The notes under the pieces are model-generated. The model made no database searches. It worked only from the letters and a program-made list of their open reading frames with translations, and was not told the DNA's origin. 64,000 nt of DNA from the NCBI RefSeq assembly GCF_002258785.1, contig NZ_NOYI01000021.1, positions 1 to 64,000 of the forward strand, in the 5' to 3' direction. A program made the position numbers and the translations under genes. Each line of letters starts with the position of its first letter. The stretch's first letter is position 1. This document shows, piece by piece, positions 11,323 through 20,359 of the stretch. This stretch comes from Rhodococcus sp. 06-235-1A. GTDB lineage: Bacteria; Actinomycetota; Actinomycetes; Mycobacteriales; Mycobacteriaceae.

Positions 11323-12956
11323 CCTCGAGTGTTGCAACTCCACGCGAGACCGCACTGTCGGTGCAGTCGTTGTCCGTCACGTTCCTCACCGATGCCGGCG
11401 AGGTCGATGCCGTCACCGAGGTCTCGTTCGAGGTGTTCCCCGGTGAGGTCTTGGCCGTGGTGGGGGAGTCCGGATCGGGTAAGTCCGTCAGCGTCCGATC
11501 CGCCATCGGCCTGTTGCCCGACACCGCACGCGTCGAGGGACACGTGGTGCTCGGTGGCCAGGACGTGACGAGGCTGAGCAACAAGGCGTGGGCGCAGTTG
11601 CGCGGCAACAAGATCTCGATGGTGTTCCAGGAACCGGGCAGTGCTCTCGATCCGCTCTTCACCATCGGGTACCAGATCGTCGAAGCACTGCGTGCGCACA
11701 CACGCGCGGACGGTAAGCGGATGTCGGCGAAAGATGCCAAGGCGCGGGCCGTCGAATTGTTGACGATGGTGGGTCTGCCCAACCCCGAGCAACGCTTCTC
11801 GTACTACCCGCACGAGCTCTCGGGCGGCCAGAAGCAACGCGTCATGATCGCGATCGCCATCTCGTGTGAGGCGAAGGTCATCATCGCCGACGAGCCGACC
11901 ACCGCCCTCGACGTCACGGTGCAGGCCGAGATCCTGGAGCTGCTCCGCGATCTCAAGGATCGGTTGGGTTGCGCCATCGTGCTCATCACCCACAGCATGG
12001 GCGTCGTGTCCGATCTGGCGGACCGCGTCGTCGTCATGCAGAACGGCCGCGTCGTCGAGGAAGCACCGGTGGCGCAGCTGTTCGACGCGCCCGCAGACGA
12101 CTACACCAAGAAATTGCTGGCCGCGGTGCCGACCCTCGCTGCGGTGGAGTCCGACAAGACCGTCGACACCTCGGGCGATCCGGTACTCGACGTCTCACGG
12201 CTTGTGGTGCAGTTCTCCGGTGGTGTCGGCTCACCGGCATTCCGGGCGGTCGACGACGTCTCGCTCACCATTCACCGCGGCGAGACCCTCGGTCTGGTCG
12301 GTGAATCCGGCTCGGGTAAATCGACCATCGGCAGATGTGTCGCGGCACTACAGAAGCCGACCAGCGGCAGCGTGACGGTGATGGGACAGAACATCGCCGG
12401 TGTCAGTGAACGCAAGCTCAAGCCTCTACGCAAGCGCTTCGGCTTCGTCTTCCAGGACCCGTCGGCGTCACTGAATCCGCGACTGACCGTCGGACAATGT
12501 ATCGCCGAGCCGATGATCGTGCACAAGTACGGCTCCAAGGATGCGATCGCCGCGAGGACGACCGAACTGCTCGACGCCGTGCAACTGCCGTCGGGCACCG
12601 ACAAGCGGTACCCGCACGAGCTCTCCGGTGGACAACGGCAACGCGTCAGCTTGGCACGGGCCTTGGTGCTGGGTCCGGATCTGGTGGTCGCGGACGAGCC
12701 GACCAGCGCCCTCGACGTATCGGTGCAGGCAGCAGTGCTGGACCTGTTCGAGGCACTACAGCAGGAATTCGGTTTCGCGTGCCTGTTCATCAGCCACGAC
12801 CTCGCCGTGGTGGACCGCGTCGCGCATCGTGTGGTCGTGCTGCGCAACGGGGGAATCGTCGAAGAGGGAACGCCGTGGAAGATTCTGCGATCCCCGGAGG
12901 CGGACTACACCAAGAAGCTGTTGGCCGCGATTCCCGGCAAGCGCCTGCACACGTGA
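11319..12956 (+). CDS. ABC transporter ATP-binding protein, fused OppD-OppF type
   Basis: 545 residues with two complete nucleotide-binding domains in one chain. The first has Walker A GESGSGKSVS, signature LSGGQKQRV and Walker B VIIADEPTTALD. The second has GESGSGKSTIG, LSGGQRQRVSLARAL and LVVADEPTSALD. This fusion is common in actinobacteria, where it replaces separate OppD and OppF. The ATG overlaps the oppC stop (ATGA), indicating translational coupling. It energises the OppB/OppC channel. Confidence 0.93.
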   Translation: MTSSVATPRETALSVQSLSVTFLTDAGEVDAVTEVSFEVFPGEVLAVVGESGSGKSVSVRSAIGLLPDTARVEGHVVLGGQDVTRLSNKAWAQLRGNKISMVFQEPGSALDPLFTIGYQIVEALRAHTRADGKRMSAKDAKARAVELLTMVGLPNPEQRFSYYPHELSGGQKQRVMIAIAISCEAKVIIADEPTTALDVTVQAEILELLRDLKDRLGCAIVLITHSMGVVSDLADRVVVMQNGRVVEEAPVAQLFDAPADDYTKKLLAAVPTLAAVESDKTVDTSGDPVLDVSRLVVQFSGGVGSPAFRAVDDVSLTIHRGETLGLVGESGSGKSTIGRCVAALQKPTSGSVTVMGQNIAGVSERKLKPLRKRFGFVFQDPSASLNPRLTVGQCIAEPMIVHKYGSKDAIAARTTELLDAVQLPSGTDKRYPHELSGGQRQRVSLARALVLGPDLVVADEPTSALDVSVQAAVLDLFEALQQEFGFACLFISHDLAVVDRVAHRVVVLRNGGIVEEGTPWKILRSPEADYTKKLLAAIPGKRLHT

Positions 12957-13042
12957 GTTCTTCTCCTGACCGGGCACTCCGGTACCGTTGGGGCCGCGCC
13001 GCACCGGGCGCTGACATGAACTAGTACACAGGCTGGAGCCGA

Positions 13043-14143
13043 ATGACCGAGGAATCCCAACCCACGAGCGCAACTCACTCGGGCGGTGCCTCCTACGCGG
13101 CGGCCGGGGTCGACATCGCCGCAGGAGACCGAGCAGTGCAGCTGTTCGCGCCGCTCGCCAAGAAGGCCAGCAGGCCGGAGGTCATGGGCGGTCTCGGCGG
13201 CTTCGCCGGCCTCTTCGCGCTCAAGGGCGACTACCGCGAGCCGGTTCTGGCGGCCTCGACCGATGGCGTCGGCACCAAGGTGGCCGTGGCACAGGCCCTC
13301 GGCAAGCACGACACCCTGGGCCTGGACCTGGTGGCGATGGTCGTCGACGATCTCGTCGTCTGCGGAGCCGAGCCGTTGTTCCTGCAGGACTACATCGCCG
13401 TGGGCCGTGTCGTTCCCGAGCAGGTCGCCGAACTGGTCAAGGGCATCGCCGAGGGCTGCATCATCGCCGGCTGCGCGTTGCTCGGCGGCGAGACCGCGGA
13501 ACATCCGGGACTGATGGCCGACGGCGATTACGACCTCTCGGCCACCGGCATCGGTGTCGTCGAGGCGGATTCGATCCTGGGACCCGAGCGGGTTCGTCCC
13601 GGCGACGTCGTCATCGGCATGGGATCGTCCGGCCTGCACTCCAACGGCTACTCGTTGGCTCGCAAGGTGCTGCTGGAGATCAACCACATGGACCTCGGCG
13701 GACACGTCGAGGAATTCGGCCGCACCCTCGGCGAGGAGCTGCTCGAACCCACCAAGATCTACGCCAAGGATTGCCTCGCGCTCGCCGCGGAGACCGATGT
13801 GCGCACGTTCTGCCACGTCACCGGCGGCGGACTGGCCAACAACCTCTCCCGGGTGATGCCCGAGGGCCTGGTGGCCGAACTGGACCGCACCACGTGGAGC
13901 CCGGCTCCGATCTTCTCGCTGATCGCTCAGCGCGGACGCGTGGAGCGGGCCGAGATGGAGCAGACGTTCAACATGGGCGTCGGCATGGTCGCCATCGTGG
14001 CACCCGAGGACGTCGACCGCGCCCTCGCCGTGCTCACCGCACGGCACATCGATTGCTGGACACTGGGCACGGTGAAGAAGGCGACCGGCAAGGACGTGGC
14101 CGACGAGCGCGCATTGTTGCTGGGGAACCACCCGAGGTTCTGA
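13043..14143 (+). CDS. purM: phosphoribosylformylglycinamidine cyclo-ligase (AIR synthase)
   Basis: A 366-residue PurM that closes FGAM to AIR with ATP, the step after PurL. Visible family motifs are SYAAAGVDIAAGD, the glycine-rich STDGVGTKV, LVAMVVDDLVVCGAEPLF, and LLGGETAEHPG. The start ATG is 86 bp after the transporter operon, which leaves room for its own promoter. It matches Rv0809. A strong hairpin lies 40 bp after its stop. Confidence 0.96.
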   Translation: MTEESQPTSATHSGGASYAAAGVDIAAGDRAVQLFAPLAKKASRPEVMGGLGGFAGLFALKGDYREPVLAASTDGVGTKVAVAQALGKHDTLGLDLVAMVVDDLVVCGAEPLFLQDYIAVGRVVPEQVAELVKGIAEGCIIAGCALLGGETAEHPGLMADGDYDLSATGIGVVEADSILGPERVRPGDVVIGMGSSGLHSNGYSLARKVLLEINHMDLGGHVEEFGRTLGEELLEPTKIYAKDCLALAAETDVRTFCHVTGGGLANNLSRVMPEGLVAELDRTTWSPAPIFSLIAQRGRVERAEMEQTFNMGVGMVAIVAPEDVDRALAVLTARHIDCWTLGTVKKATGKDVADERALLLGNHPRF

Positions 14144-14182
14144 CCGGCAAGGTTCTGATCGGGGCGTTATCGCACGAACAAA

Positions 14183-14213
14183 TGAGGGGGAGCCGCACTG
14201 CGGCTCCCCCTCA
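14183..14213. terminator. hairpin terminator between purM and the DUF3073 gene
   Basis: Perfect 13-bp inverted repeat (arms 14183-14195 and 14201-14213) with a 5-base loop, lying between the convergent purM and DUF3073 genes. The stem is GC-rich and symmetrical, so it could stop transcription from both sides. No long U-tract follows, which is usual for actinobacteria. Confidence 0.8.
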
Positions 14214-14231
14214 GTCGTTCAGTGCACAAAA

Positions 14232-14426
14232 CTAGCGTCGCCAGTCCTCGTACTCGTCTTCCTCGACTCGGGAATGCACGTCCGAGTCAGAGTGGATGCC
14301 ACGATGGGAGTTGGACGAACCACCGGAGAGTTCCTTCTGCAGACTCTCCAAGTCCGTTGTCGGCGAGCTGTACTTGAGCTCACGAGCGACTTTTGTCTGC
14401 TTTGCCTTAGCCCTGCCTCGGCCCAT
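14232..14426 (-). CDS. DUF3073 family protein (Rv0810c type)
   Basis: A 64-residue, strongly charged protein beginning MGRGRAKAKQTKVARELKYS, the hallmark of the actinobacterial DUF3073 family, and ending in an acidic tail EEDEYEDWRR. The basic N-terminus with KAKQTK suggests nucleic-acid or ribosome contact, but no function is established. It is convergent with purM, the same arrangement as Rv0809/Rv0810c. Confidence 0.88.
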   Translation of the reverse strand: MGRGRAKAKQTKVARELKYSSPTTDLESLQKELSGGSSNSHRGIHSDSDVHSRVEEDEYEDWRR

Positions 14427-14699
14427 GGCGGTGCCCCCTCGCGGACTTGCGGGGCGGCCTGGGGAAATTTGGCGGCCCCGTTAGAGTTGGTATTTCTTCC
14501 TGGCACACACTCTAGCGCGCGAATCGCCGCGATGCGCAGACGGCACCACGTGTCGGTGGCGGGCACGTCCACGCGACACGCCCGGGACAGGGGCCCGCGC
14601 TGCCTTTACCTGCAGATATCCATGCACAGGCAAACTATCTTCGCGAAACGACACGACGAGCGACGTGCCGGGCATCATGGGGAGCGGAGCCCGCAGGAG
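14427..14699. other. intergenic, promoter side of the DUF3073 gene
   Basis: These 273 bases separate two leftward genes. No convincing coding frame is present: short frames here show no ribosome site or family resemblance. The stretch should contain the leftward DUF3073 promoter and the end of the MOSC/ygfZ transcript. I see no strong hairpin. Confidence 0.5.
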
Positions 14700-15335
14700 T
14701 CAGTTCCGCACCGATTTCAGCGCAGCTGCCGCATCGCGGTAGACCTTCGGTGCCAAACCCGGCGCGTCCAGCAGAGTCTGCATTGCAGCTGTGTCCCTCC
14801 CCTCGAAGAGCATCCGCACCGTCACCCCGTGTTCGGGGATCGACTCCACGGTCACCCTGTCGCCGGCGGCGAAGACACCCGGTTCGAGAACTCGGAAGTA
14901 CGCACCCACATCGCCACGTGCCGTGAATCGACGGATCCAGCCGGGCTCGCCCATCCACCGCGCGAACGTGCCGCACGGCTTGCGAGCGATGGTCGCTTCC
15001 AGCGTCACAGTTCCGACTCGCCACCGTGAACCGATCACCGCATCGGTCACGGACACCCCGGTGGTCCGCAGGTTCTCGCCGAATCGTCCTGGAGGAACTG
15101 GCGTCCCCAGCTGATCGGCCCAGTACCTCGCCTCGTCCTCGTCGTATGCGTAGACGGCCTGATCGAGTCCGCCGTGGAACTTCGTGTCCCGACAGTGATC
15201 GCCGCCGATGCCGAGCTCGTGGACGTCCACCGGCCCCTCGACGGGCCGCTTGTCGATGCCGCTGTCGACCACCGCACGGCGTCCCAACGGAACATCGGCG
15301 TGCACGACGCAGACCGCGAGAACGGTCCCGGTCAC
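14700..15335 (-). CDS. MOSC domain-containing protein
   Basis: About 211 residues with the MOSC domain known from molybdenum-cofactor sulfurase C-termini. Visible: DHCRDTKFHGGLDQAVYAYD, then RFGENLRTTG, and the conserved cysteine in ARKPCGTFARWMG that in the family can carry sulfur. The C-terminus has a 3-alpha-like extension, as in YiiM-type proteins. The GTG start overlaps the ygfZ stop (GTGA), so the two are translationally coupled. Substrate unknown; YiiM homologues reduce N-hydroxylated compounds using molybdopterin. Confidence 0.88.
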   Translation of the reverse strand: MTGTVLAVCVVHADVPLGRRAVVDSGIDKRPVEGPVDVHELGIGGDHCRDTKFHGGLDQAVYAYDEDEARYWADQLGTPVPPGRFGENLRTTGVSVTDAVIGSRWRVGTVTLEATIARKPCGTFARWMGEPGWIRRFTARGDVGAYFRVLEPGVFAAGDRVTVESIPEHGVTVRMLFEGRDTAAMQTLLDAPGLAPKVYRDAAAALKSVRN

Positions 15336-16456
15336 CGGCCGCGCAGGCGGTCGACGGCAGCGCGACCGGCTTGAACGTCGTCGTACGACGGGATGGAATC
15401 GGGATCGATCGACGCAGCGCACGGACCCGCTTCGAGGGCGGTGTCCACCGGGATCGTCCTCTTGAGCAGAGCGAGAGCGATCGGGCCGAGCTCGAAATGA
15501 TCGATGACGGTACCCAGACGCCCCACGGACCGTCCGCCTGCGGTGACCGGGTCACCCGTGCTGGGCCGACCGTCCGCGGAGCCGTCGAGATGCAGCAACA
15601 CCAGGTGCCGCGGCGGGCGCCCGAGGTTGTGGACGCGTGAGACCGTCTCCTGACCGCGGTAGCAGCCCTTCTCCAGATGCACCGCGCCGAACTCGGCGAC
15701 GCTGCCGATCCAGCGAACCTCGTGCGGAATGGTCTTCTCGTCGGTGTCGACACCGACGCGCGGACGCAACGATTCCACCCGCAGCGCGTCGAACGCCCAG
15801 GTTCCGGCCGGGGCGGCCCCGGCGTCGCGCAACCGCAGGAACCACTCGTCCATGCTCGCGCGGGGGATCACCACGTCGTACGAGTTCCTGCCGGGCCACG
15901 GCATGCGCCGAACGAATCCGCCGCCGTCGATCGCCGACGCTCCGTAGATCTCGCTGGGAGCCGACACGCCGACCTTCTCGAGCACCGACGCCGCGTCGGA
16001 TCCGAGAACGGTGAGGACGGCGAGTTCGTCGGCTTCGCGGGGCTCGGCCTTGGCCCAGAACACCATCTTCCTCAGGAACGACAGCAGATCCGGTCCGGCC
16101 GCGCGCTCGGTATCGATGTACGTGACGCCGGCCAGGTCGGTCTGTACGAAGTGATGCTCGATGCGTCCGTTGACGTCCAGACTGAGGTTCTCCGCCGAGC
16201 TGCCGTCGGGCAGGTTCGTCACGAATTGGCTCGAGATCGTGTTCAACCAGCTCAGACGTTCGTCGCCGCTGATGGCGAGCACGAAGCGGTGGGACCGATC
16301 GATGACAGCGGCTGCGCTGACAGCATCGCGTTGCTCGCCGAACGGATTGCCGTAGTGCCAGGCCACCCCGGCGTCGACGCTGTCGTCCGGGGACGGGACT
16401 GCGTTGGGGAGAGTGAGAAGAGGACTCGGGGTGATCGTCACGGAATCGGACACCAC
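15332..16456 (-). CDS. ygfZ: YgfZ/GcvT-domain folate-binding protein
   Basis: About 374 residues. It carries the YgfZ signature KGCYRGQETVSR, whose cysteine is required in E. coli YgfZ for folate-dependent repair or assembly of certain Fe-S enzymes, plus the GcvT-like N-terminal fold (HRFVLAISGDERLSWLN). The homologue is Rv0811c. The start is one of two tandem GTG codons at 16456/16453. It is divergent from the symporter gene, with a 90-bp intergenic region. Confidence 0.88.
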   Translation of the reverse strand: MVSDSVTITPSPLLTLPNAVPSPDDSVDAGVAWHYGNPFGEQRDAVSAAAVIDRSHRFVLAISGDERLSWLNTISSQFVTNLPDGSSAENLSLDVNGRIEHHFVQTDLAGVTYIDTERAAGPDLLSFLRKMVFWAKAEPREADELAVLTVLGSDAASVLEKVGVSAPSEIYGASAIDGGGFVRRMPWPGRNSYDVVIPRASMDEWFLRLRDAGAAPAGTWAFDALRVESLRPRVGVDTDEKTIPHEVRWIGSVAEFGAVHLEKGCYRGQETVSRVHNLGRPPRHLVLLHLDGSADGRPSTGDPVTAGGRSVGRLGTVIDHFELGPIALALLKRTIPVDTALEAGPCAASIDPDSIPSYDDVQAGRAAVDRLRGR

Positions 16457-16546
16457 CCCATAGTAGGAGCCTGGGGAGCCGCACGTTTTACTCAGGCGCA
16501 ACGCGTCCGATATCGAGGGGCGATTTCCCCTGTCTAATTTCGAGCC

Positions 16547-17845
16547 GTGAAAGCTCTGAGACACCCAGCAGCGCAGATCGGCCTGGCGGCCATCGGCGGA
16601 ATCGTATTCGGTCTGATCGTCGGAGACTGGGCTGCGAACCTGAAGTTCATCGGCGATCTGTTCATTCGCCTGATTCAGATGTCGATCGTGCCACTGGTCA
16701 TGGCGTCGGTGATCGTCGCAACCGGATCGATGTCGGGCACGGGAACCGGCAAGATCGCGGTGCGGACCTTCAAGTGGATGATCGGCTTCTCGTTCGTGGC
16801 AGCGGTGCTGGCGTGGTTGCTCAGCATTCTCATCCAGCCCGGGGCAGGTATGGAGTTCACCCAGGAACTCGACCCGAGCCTCGAGGAATCCGCGAGCGAG
16901 GCGTTGGGCTGGCAGGACACACTGCTCAACTTCGTCTCGACCAATGTCTTCAATGCGATGTCGACGGCGACCATGGTGCCGATCATCGTGTTCTCGTTGC
17001 TCTTCGGAATTGCGCTGCGCAGCCACATCACCAAGACGGGCGACACCGGCGTGCTGACTCTGATGGATCAGATTCAGCAGATCGTTCTGACCATGATTCG
17101 CCTGGTGATGCACATCGCACCGGTCGGTGTGTTCTGTCTCCTCGCCGCTCTCGCGGGGGACGTCGGCTTCTCCGTCGTCTCGACCGCTCTGAGCTACCTG
17201 GGTACCACCCTGCTCGGCGTCCTCATCCTGTTCGCCCTGTTCGTGGTGGTCGTCACCGTGCGGACGCGGCTCGATCCGAGGAGCCTGCCGAGCAAGCTCA
17301 CCGAGCAAACGGCCATTGCCGTCACGACCACGAGTTCTGCCGTGACCTTCCCGACCGTTCTCAAGAACACCGTGGAGAAGGTGGGCGTCAGTCAGAAGGT
17401 CGCGAACTTCACGCTGTCGATCGGACTGACCATGGGATCGTACGGCGCGGTCCTCAACTACATGATCGTCGTGATGTTTCTGGCGCAGGCAGGCGACGTC
17501 GATCTGAGCGTCGGCCAGATCGCCCTCGGGATGGGTCTGGCGATCCTGCTGAACATGGGCACGATCACGGTGCCTGGTGGATTCCCGGTGATCGCGATGT
17601 TCCTGGCCACGTCGCTGGACCTGCCGTTCGAGGCAGTGGGCCTACTGATCGCCGTCGATTGGTTCGCCGGAATCTTCCGCACCTTCCTCAACGTCAACGG
17701 CGACACCTTCGTCGCGATGTTGGTGGCCAACGCCGACGACGAGATCGACCGTGACGTCTACAACGGCACCAAGACCGTCGTCGCCGAGGACATCGACCTC
17801 GACGAATACCGCGACGTGATGGCTCAAGCGGATCGGGCCGACTGA
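16547..17845 (+). CDS. dicarboxylate/amino acid:cation symporter (DAACS/SDF family)
   Basis: 432 residues with the SDF/GltP fold: six to eight hydrophobic helices, the serine-rich re-entrant loop TTTSSAVTFPTVLKNTVEK, and the unwound helix segment NMGTITVPGGFPVIA; the NVNGDTFVAM motif sits in the last helix. It imports glutamate, aspartate or C4-dicarboxylates with Na+ or H+. A GTG start lies 90 bp from the divergent ygfZ. The C-terminus is charged and cytoplasmic. Confidence 0.92.
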   Translation: MKALRHPAAQIGLAAIGGIVFGLIVGDWAANLKFIGDLFIRLIQMSIVPLVMASVIVATGSMSGTGTGKIAVRTFKWMIGFSFVAAVLAWLLSILIQPGAGMEFTQELDPSLEESASEALGWQDTLLNFVSTNVFNAMSTATMVPIIVFSLLFGIALRSHITKTGDTGVLTLMDQIQQIVLTMIRLVMHIAPVGVFCLLAALAGDVGFSVVSTALSYLGTTLLGVLILFALFVVVVTVRTRLDPRSLPSKLTEQTAIAVTTTSSAVTFPTVLKNTVEKVGVSQKVANFTLSIGLTMGSYGAVLNYMIVVMFLAQAGDVDLSVGQIALGMGLAILLNMGTITVPGGFPVIAMFLATSLDLPFEAVGLLIAVDWFAGIFRTFLNVNGDTFVAMLVANADDEIDRDVYNGTKTVVAEDIDLDEYRDVMAQADRAD

Positions 17846-17867
17846 CCGCTGCTCTACAGTGACGGCC

Positions 17868-18734
17868 ATGGTCGATTCGGTAGTGGTGACGTTGGACGGC
17901 CGAGTACACGACGCGGGACAGCCTTTGCTGTTCGCCGATGACCTGGCTGCCGTTCGCGGCGACGGAGTGTTCGAGACGCTGCTCGTTCGCGGCGGCGTCG
18001 CGTGCGCGGTGGACCTGCATCTTGCTCGTCTCGTGGAATCGGCGACGGCGCTCGCCCTGCCGGTTCCCGACGTCGACCAGTGGCGCGCGGTGATCGAGCA
18101 GGCCACCGGTCTGTGGACGCAAGGTTCACAGGACGAGGGAGTGCTCCGCCTGGTACTCAGCAGGGGGCGCGAGGGCGGCGGAGATCCGACGGCCTATGTG
18201 ACGGTGGGGCCGCTCCCCGAGCGGGTGCGGACAGTGCGTGACCACGGGGTGTCGGTGATCACGCTCGATCGAGGTTATTCGGTCGAGTTCTCGTCTCGTG
18301 CACCGTGGCAGCTCGCCGGCGCGAAGACGCTGTCGTACGCGACGAACATGGCCGCGCTGCGGCACGCGGCGGCGCAGGGTGCGGACGATGTCATCTATCT
18401 GAGCAGTGAGGGCCGGGTACTCGAGGGTCCGCGGTCGACGGTGGTGATCGCGCGCGGTAAGACACTCGTCACACCGTCCATCGAGCAGGGCATCCTGGCC
18501 GGAACCACGGTCGCCGGACTGTTCCAGGTTGCCGAGGGTGCCGGCTGGACGTGCGAGCGTGGACATCTGTATCCGGCGGATCTCATTGCTGCAGATGGTG
18601 TTTGGCTGATCTCGAGTGTCACGCTCGCGGCGCGGGTTACGGAGATGAACGGCGTCGTCCTCGGGTGGCCGAGTTGCGGTGACGAGCTGCGAGCGATGGT
18701 CGATCTCGCTGTGGAGACCGTCCCGACGGGATAG
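17868..18734 (+). CDS. pabC: aminodeoxychorismate lyase, class IV aminotransferase fold
   Basis: A 288-residue PLP enzyme releasing p-aminobenzoate and pyruvate from aminodeoxychorismate for folate synthesis. The PLP lysine lies in GAKTLSYATNM, and EGRVLEGPRSTVVI supplies the family glutamate loop. It corresponds to Rv0812. The start is the ATG at 17868; an in-frame GTG at 17859 is possible. A D-amino-acid transaminase or other class IV enzyme cannot be excluded from sequence alone, but synteny favours PabC. Confidence 0.85.
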   Translation: MVDSVVVTLDGRVHDAGQPLLFADDLAAVRGDGVFETLLVRGGVACAVDLHLARLVESATALALPVPDVDQWRAVIEQATGLWTQGSQDEGVLRLVLSRGREGGGDPTAYVTVGPLPERVRTVRDHGVSVITLDRGYSVEFSSRAPWQLAGAKTLSYATNMAALRHAAAQGADDVIYLSSEGRVLEGPRSTVVIARGKTLVTPSIEQGILAGTTVAGLFQVAEGAGWTCERGHLYPADLIAADGVWLISSVTLAARVTEMNGVVLGWPSCGDELRAMVDLAVETVPTG

Positions 18735-18766
18735 GAGCCGAACGACCCTGCCGAAAGACTCTTCCC

Positions 18767-18786
18767 TACTACTACTCGTAGTAGTA
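18767..18786. promoter_or_regulatory. palindromic operator upstream of cydABDC
   Basis: Perfect 9-bp inverted repeat (TACTACTAC, 2-base spacer TC, GTAGTAGTA) in the 131-bp gap before cydA, about 80 bp upstream of its ATG. The arms are themselves triplet repeats (TAC)3/(GTA)3. A dimeric repressor site is the simplest reading; ACTAC/GTAGT half-sites resemble those described for BlaI/CopY-type regulators in mycobacteria, but I cannot assign the regulator. Confidence 0.65.
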
Positions 18787-18865
18787 CATTCGAATCAGTC
18801 GCGGGCCAATGCCCTGACCTGCGGTGTTGCCCGTCACAGCTCGGGTGGAAGAGTTCGGAGTATCG

Positions 18866-20350
18866 ATGGACGCGTTGGATGTCTCGCGGTGGCAATTCGG
18901 TATCACCACCGTTTACCACTTCATTCTCGTACCCCTCACGATCGGCCTCGCGCCGATGGTGGCCGCTATGCAGACCATGTGGGTGATCACCGGCAAGGAC
19001 TCCTGGTATCGGCTGACCAAGTTCTTCGGCAAGCTGTTCCTCATCAACTTCGCCCTCGGCGTCGCGACCGGAATCGTGCAGGAGTTCCAGTTCGGGATGA
19101 ACTGGAGCGAATACTCGCGCTTCGTCGGTGACGTGTTCGGTGCGCCTCTCGCGCTCGAGGGGCTGGTGGCCTTCTTCCTCGAGTCCACGTTCCTCGGCCT
19201 GTGGATCTTCGGGTGGACCCGGCTCCCCAAACTCGTTCACCTGGCGACCATTTGGCTCGTCGCCATCGGCGTCAACGCCTCGGCCTTCTTCATCATCGCA
19301 GCCAACTCCTGGATGCAGCATCCCGTCGGCGCGATCTACAACGAGGAAACCGGCCGAGCCGAGCTGACCGACATCTGGGCGCTGCTCACCAACAACACTG
19401 CGCTGGCGGCATTTCCGCACGCCGTCGCCGGCGCATTCCTCACTGCCGCGACGTTCGTCGCCGGAATCTCCGGGTGGTGGATGGTGCGCGAGGCTCGAAA
19501 GAAGAAGGCGAAGGGCGAGCTCGGCACGCTCCCGGCCACCGACTCGCGCTCGATGTTCCGATCGGCCGCGCGCATGTCCTTCATCGTCATGATCGTCGCA
19601 GGAGGCGCGCTCGCCATCACCGGGGACATCCAGGGCAAGCTCATGTTCGAGCAGCAGCCCATGAAGATGGCATCCGCAGAGTCGTTGTGCGACACGGAGA
19701 CCGGAGCCAGCTTCTCGCTCCTGACCGTGGGGACGCACAACAACTGCGAATCCGTGGTGCACCTCATCTCGGTTCCCGGCCTCACCTCGTTCCTGGCGGA
19801 GAACGACTTCGGTGCCACCGTGCAGGGCGTCAACCAGTTGCAGGAGCAGTACGAGCAGCAGTTCGGTCCGGGCAACTACAAGCCCAACCTGTTCGTCACG
19901 TACTGGGCCTTCCGGATGATGATCGGACTGGCCGCAGGGTCGGCACTGCTCGCCATCGCGGGACTGTGGGTCACCAGAGGTGGGCGAATTCCCGACCAGA
20001 AGTGGTTCTCGTGGTTGTCGTTGTCGGCCATTCCGACGCCGTTCCTGGCCAACAGCGCCGGTTGGATCTTCACCGAAATGGGCCGTCAGCCATGGGTTGT
20101 GGCACCCAACCTCTCGGGAGTCGACCAGATCCGGCTCACCGTCGATCAGGGCGTGTCCGACCATCCCGTCGGCCTCGTCGTCGCCTCACTGGTGACGTTC
20201 ACACTGCTCTACGCCGCTCTCGGGGGCGTCTGGTTCTACCTGCTCAGGCGTTACGTCGTCGAAGGACCTCTCGACCACGACGCGCATCCGCACGTCGACC
20301 CACCGGAATCGGAAGACGAAGAGCCCAAACAACTCTCGTTCGCGTACTAG
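18866..20350 (+). CDS. cydA: cytochrome bd ubiquinol oxidase subunit I
   Basis: 494 residues, nine predicted membrane helices. Heme ligands are visible: an N-terminal His (TTVYHF), EGLVAFFLESTF with the b595/d glutamate, and a later Met in the central helix. The Q loop is short (no long C-terminal insertion), like other actinobacterial CydA. It oxidises quinol and reduces O2 without proton pumping, at high oxygen affinity. ATG at 18866 follows GGAG by 5 bases. First gene of cydABDC. Confidence 0.96.
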   Translation: MDALDVSRWQFGITTVYHFILVPLTIGLAPMVAAMQTMWVITGKDSWYRLTKFFGKLFLINFALGVATGIVQEFQFGMNWSEYSRFVGDVFGAPLALEGLVAFFLESTFLGLWIFGWTRLPKLVHLATIWLVAIGVNASAFFIIAANSWMQHPVGAIYNEETGRAELTDIWALLTNNTALAAFPHAVAGAFLTAATFVAGISGWWMVREARKKKAKGELGTLPATDSRSMFRSAARMSFIVMIVAGGALAITGDIQGKLMFEQQPMKMASAESLCDTETGASFSLLTVGTHNNCESVVHLISVPGLTSFLAENDFGATVQGVNQLQEQYEQQFGPGNYKPNLFVTYWAFRMMIGLAAGSALLAIAGLWVTRGGRIPDQKWFSWLSLSAIPTPFLANSAGWIFTEMGRQPWVVAPNLSGVDQIRLTVDQGVSDHPVGLVVASLVTFTLLYAALGGVWFYLLRRYVVEGPLDHDAHPHVDPPESEDEEPKQLSFAY

Positions 20351-20359
20351 GGGATAGCA

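Noticed and set aside
14481-14678. Short minus-strand frame in the intergenic region after the MOSC gene
   Set aside because: No ribosome site, basic low-complexity text, and it overlaps the promoter side of the DUF3073 gene.
18395-20164. A 589-codon minus-strand frame opposite cydA
   Set aside because: Antisense of a conserved oxidase gene with no motif and no ribosome site.
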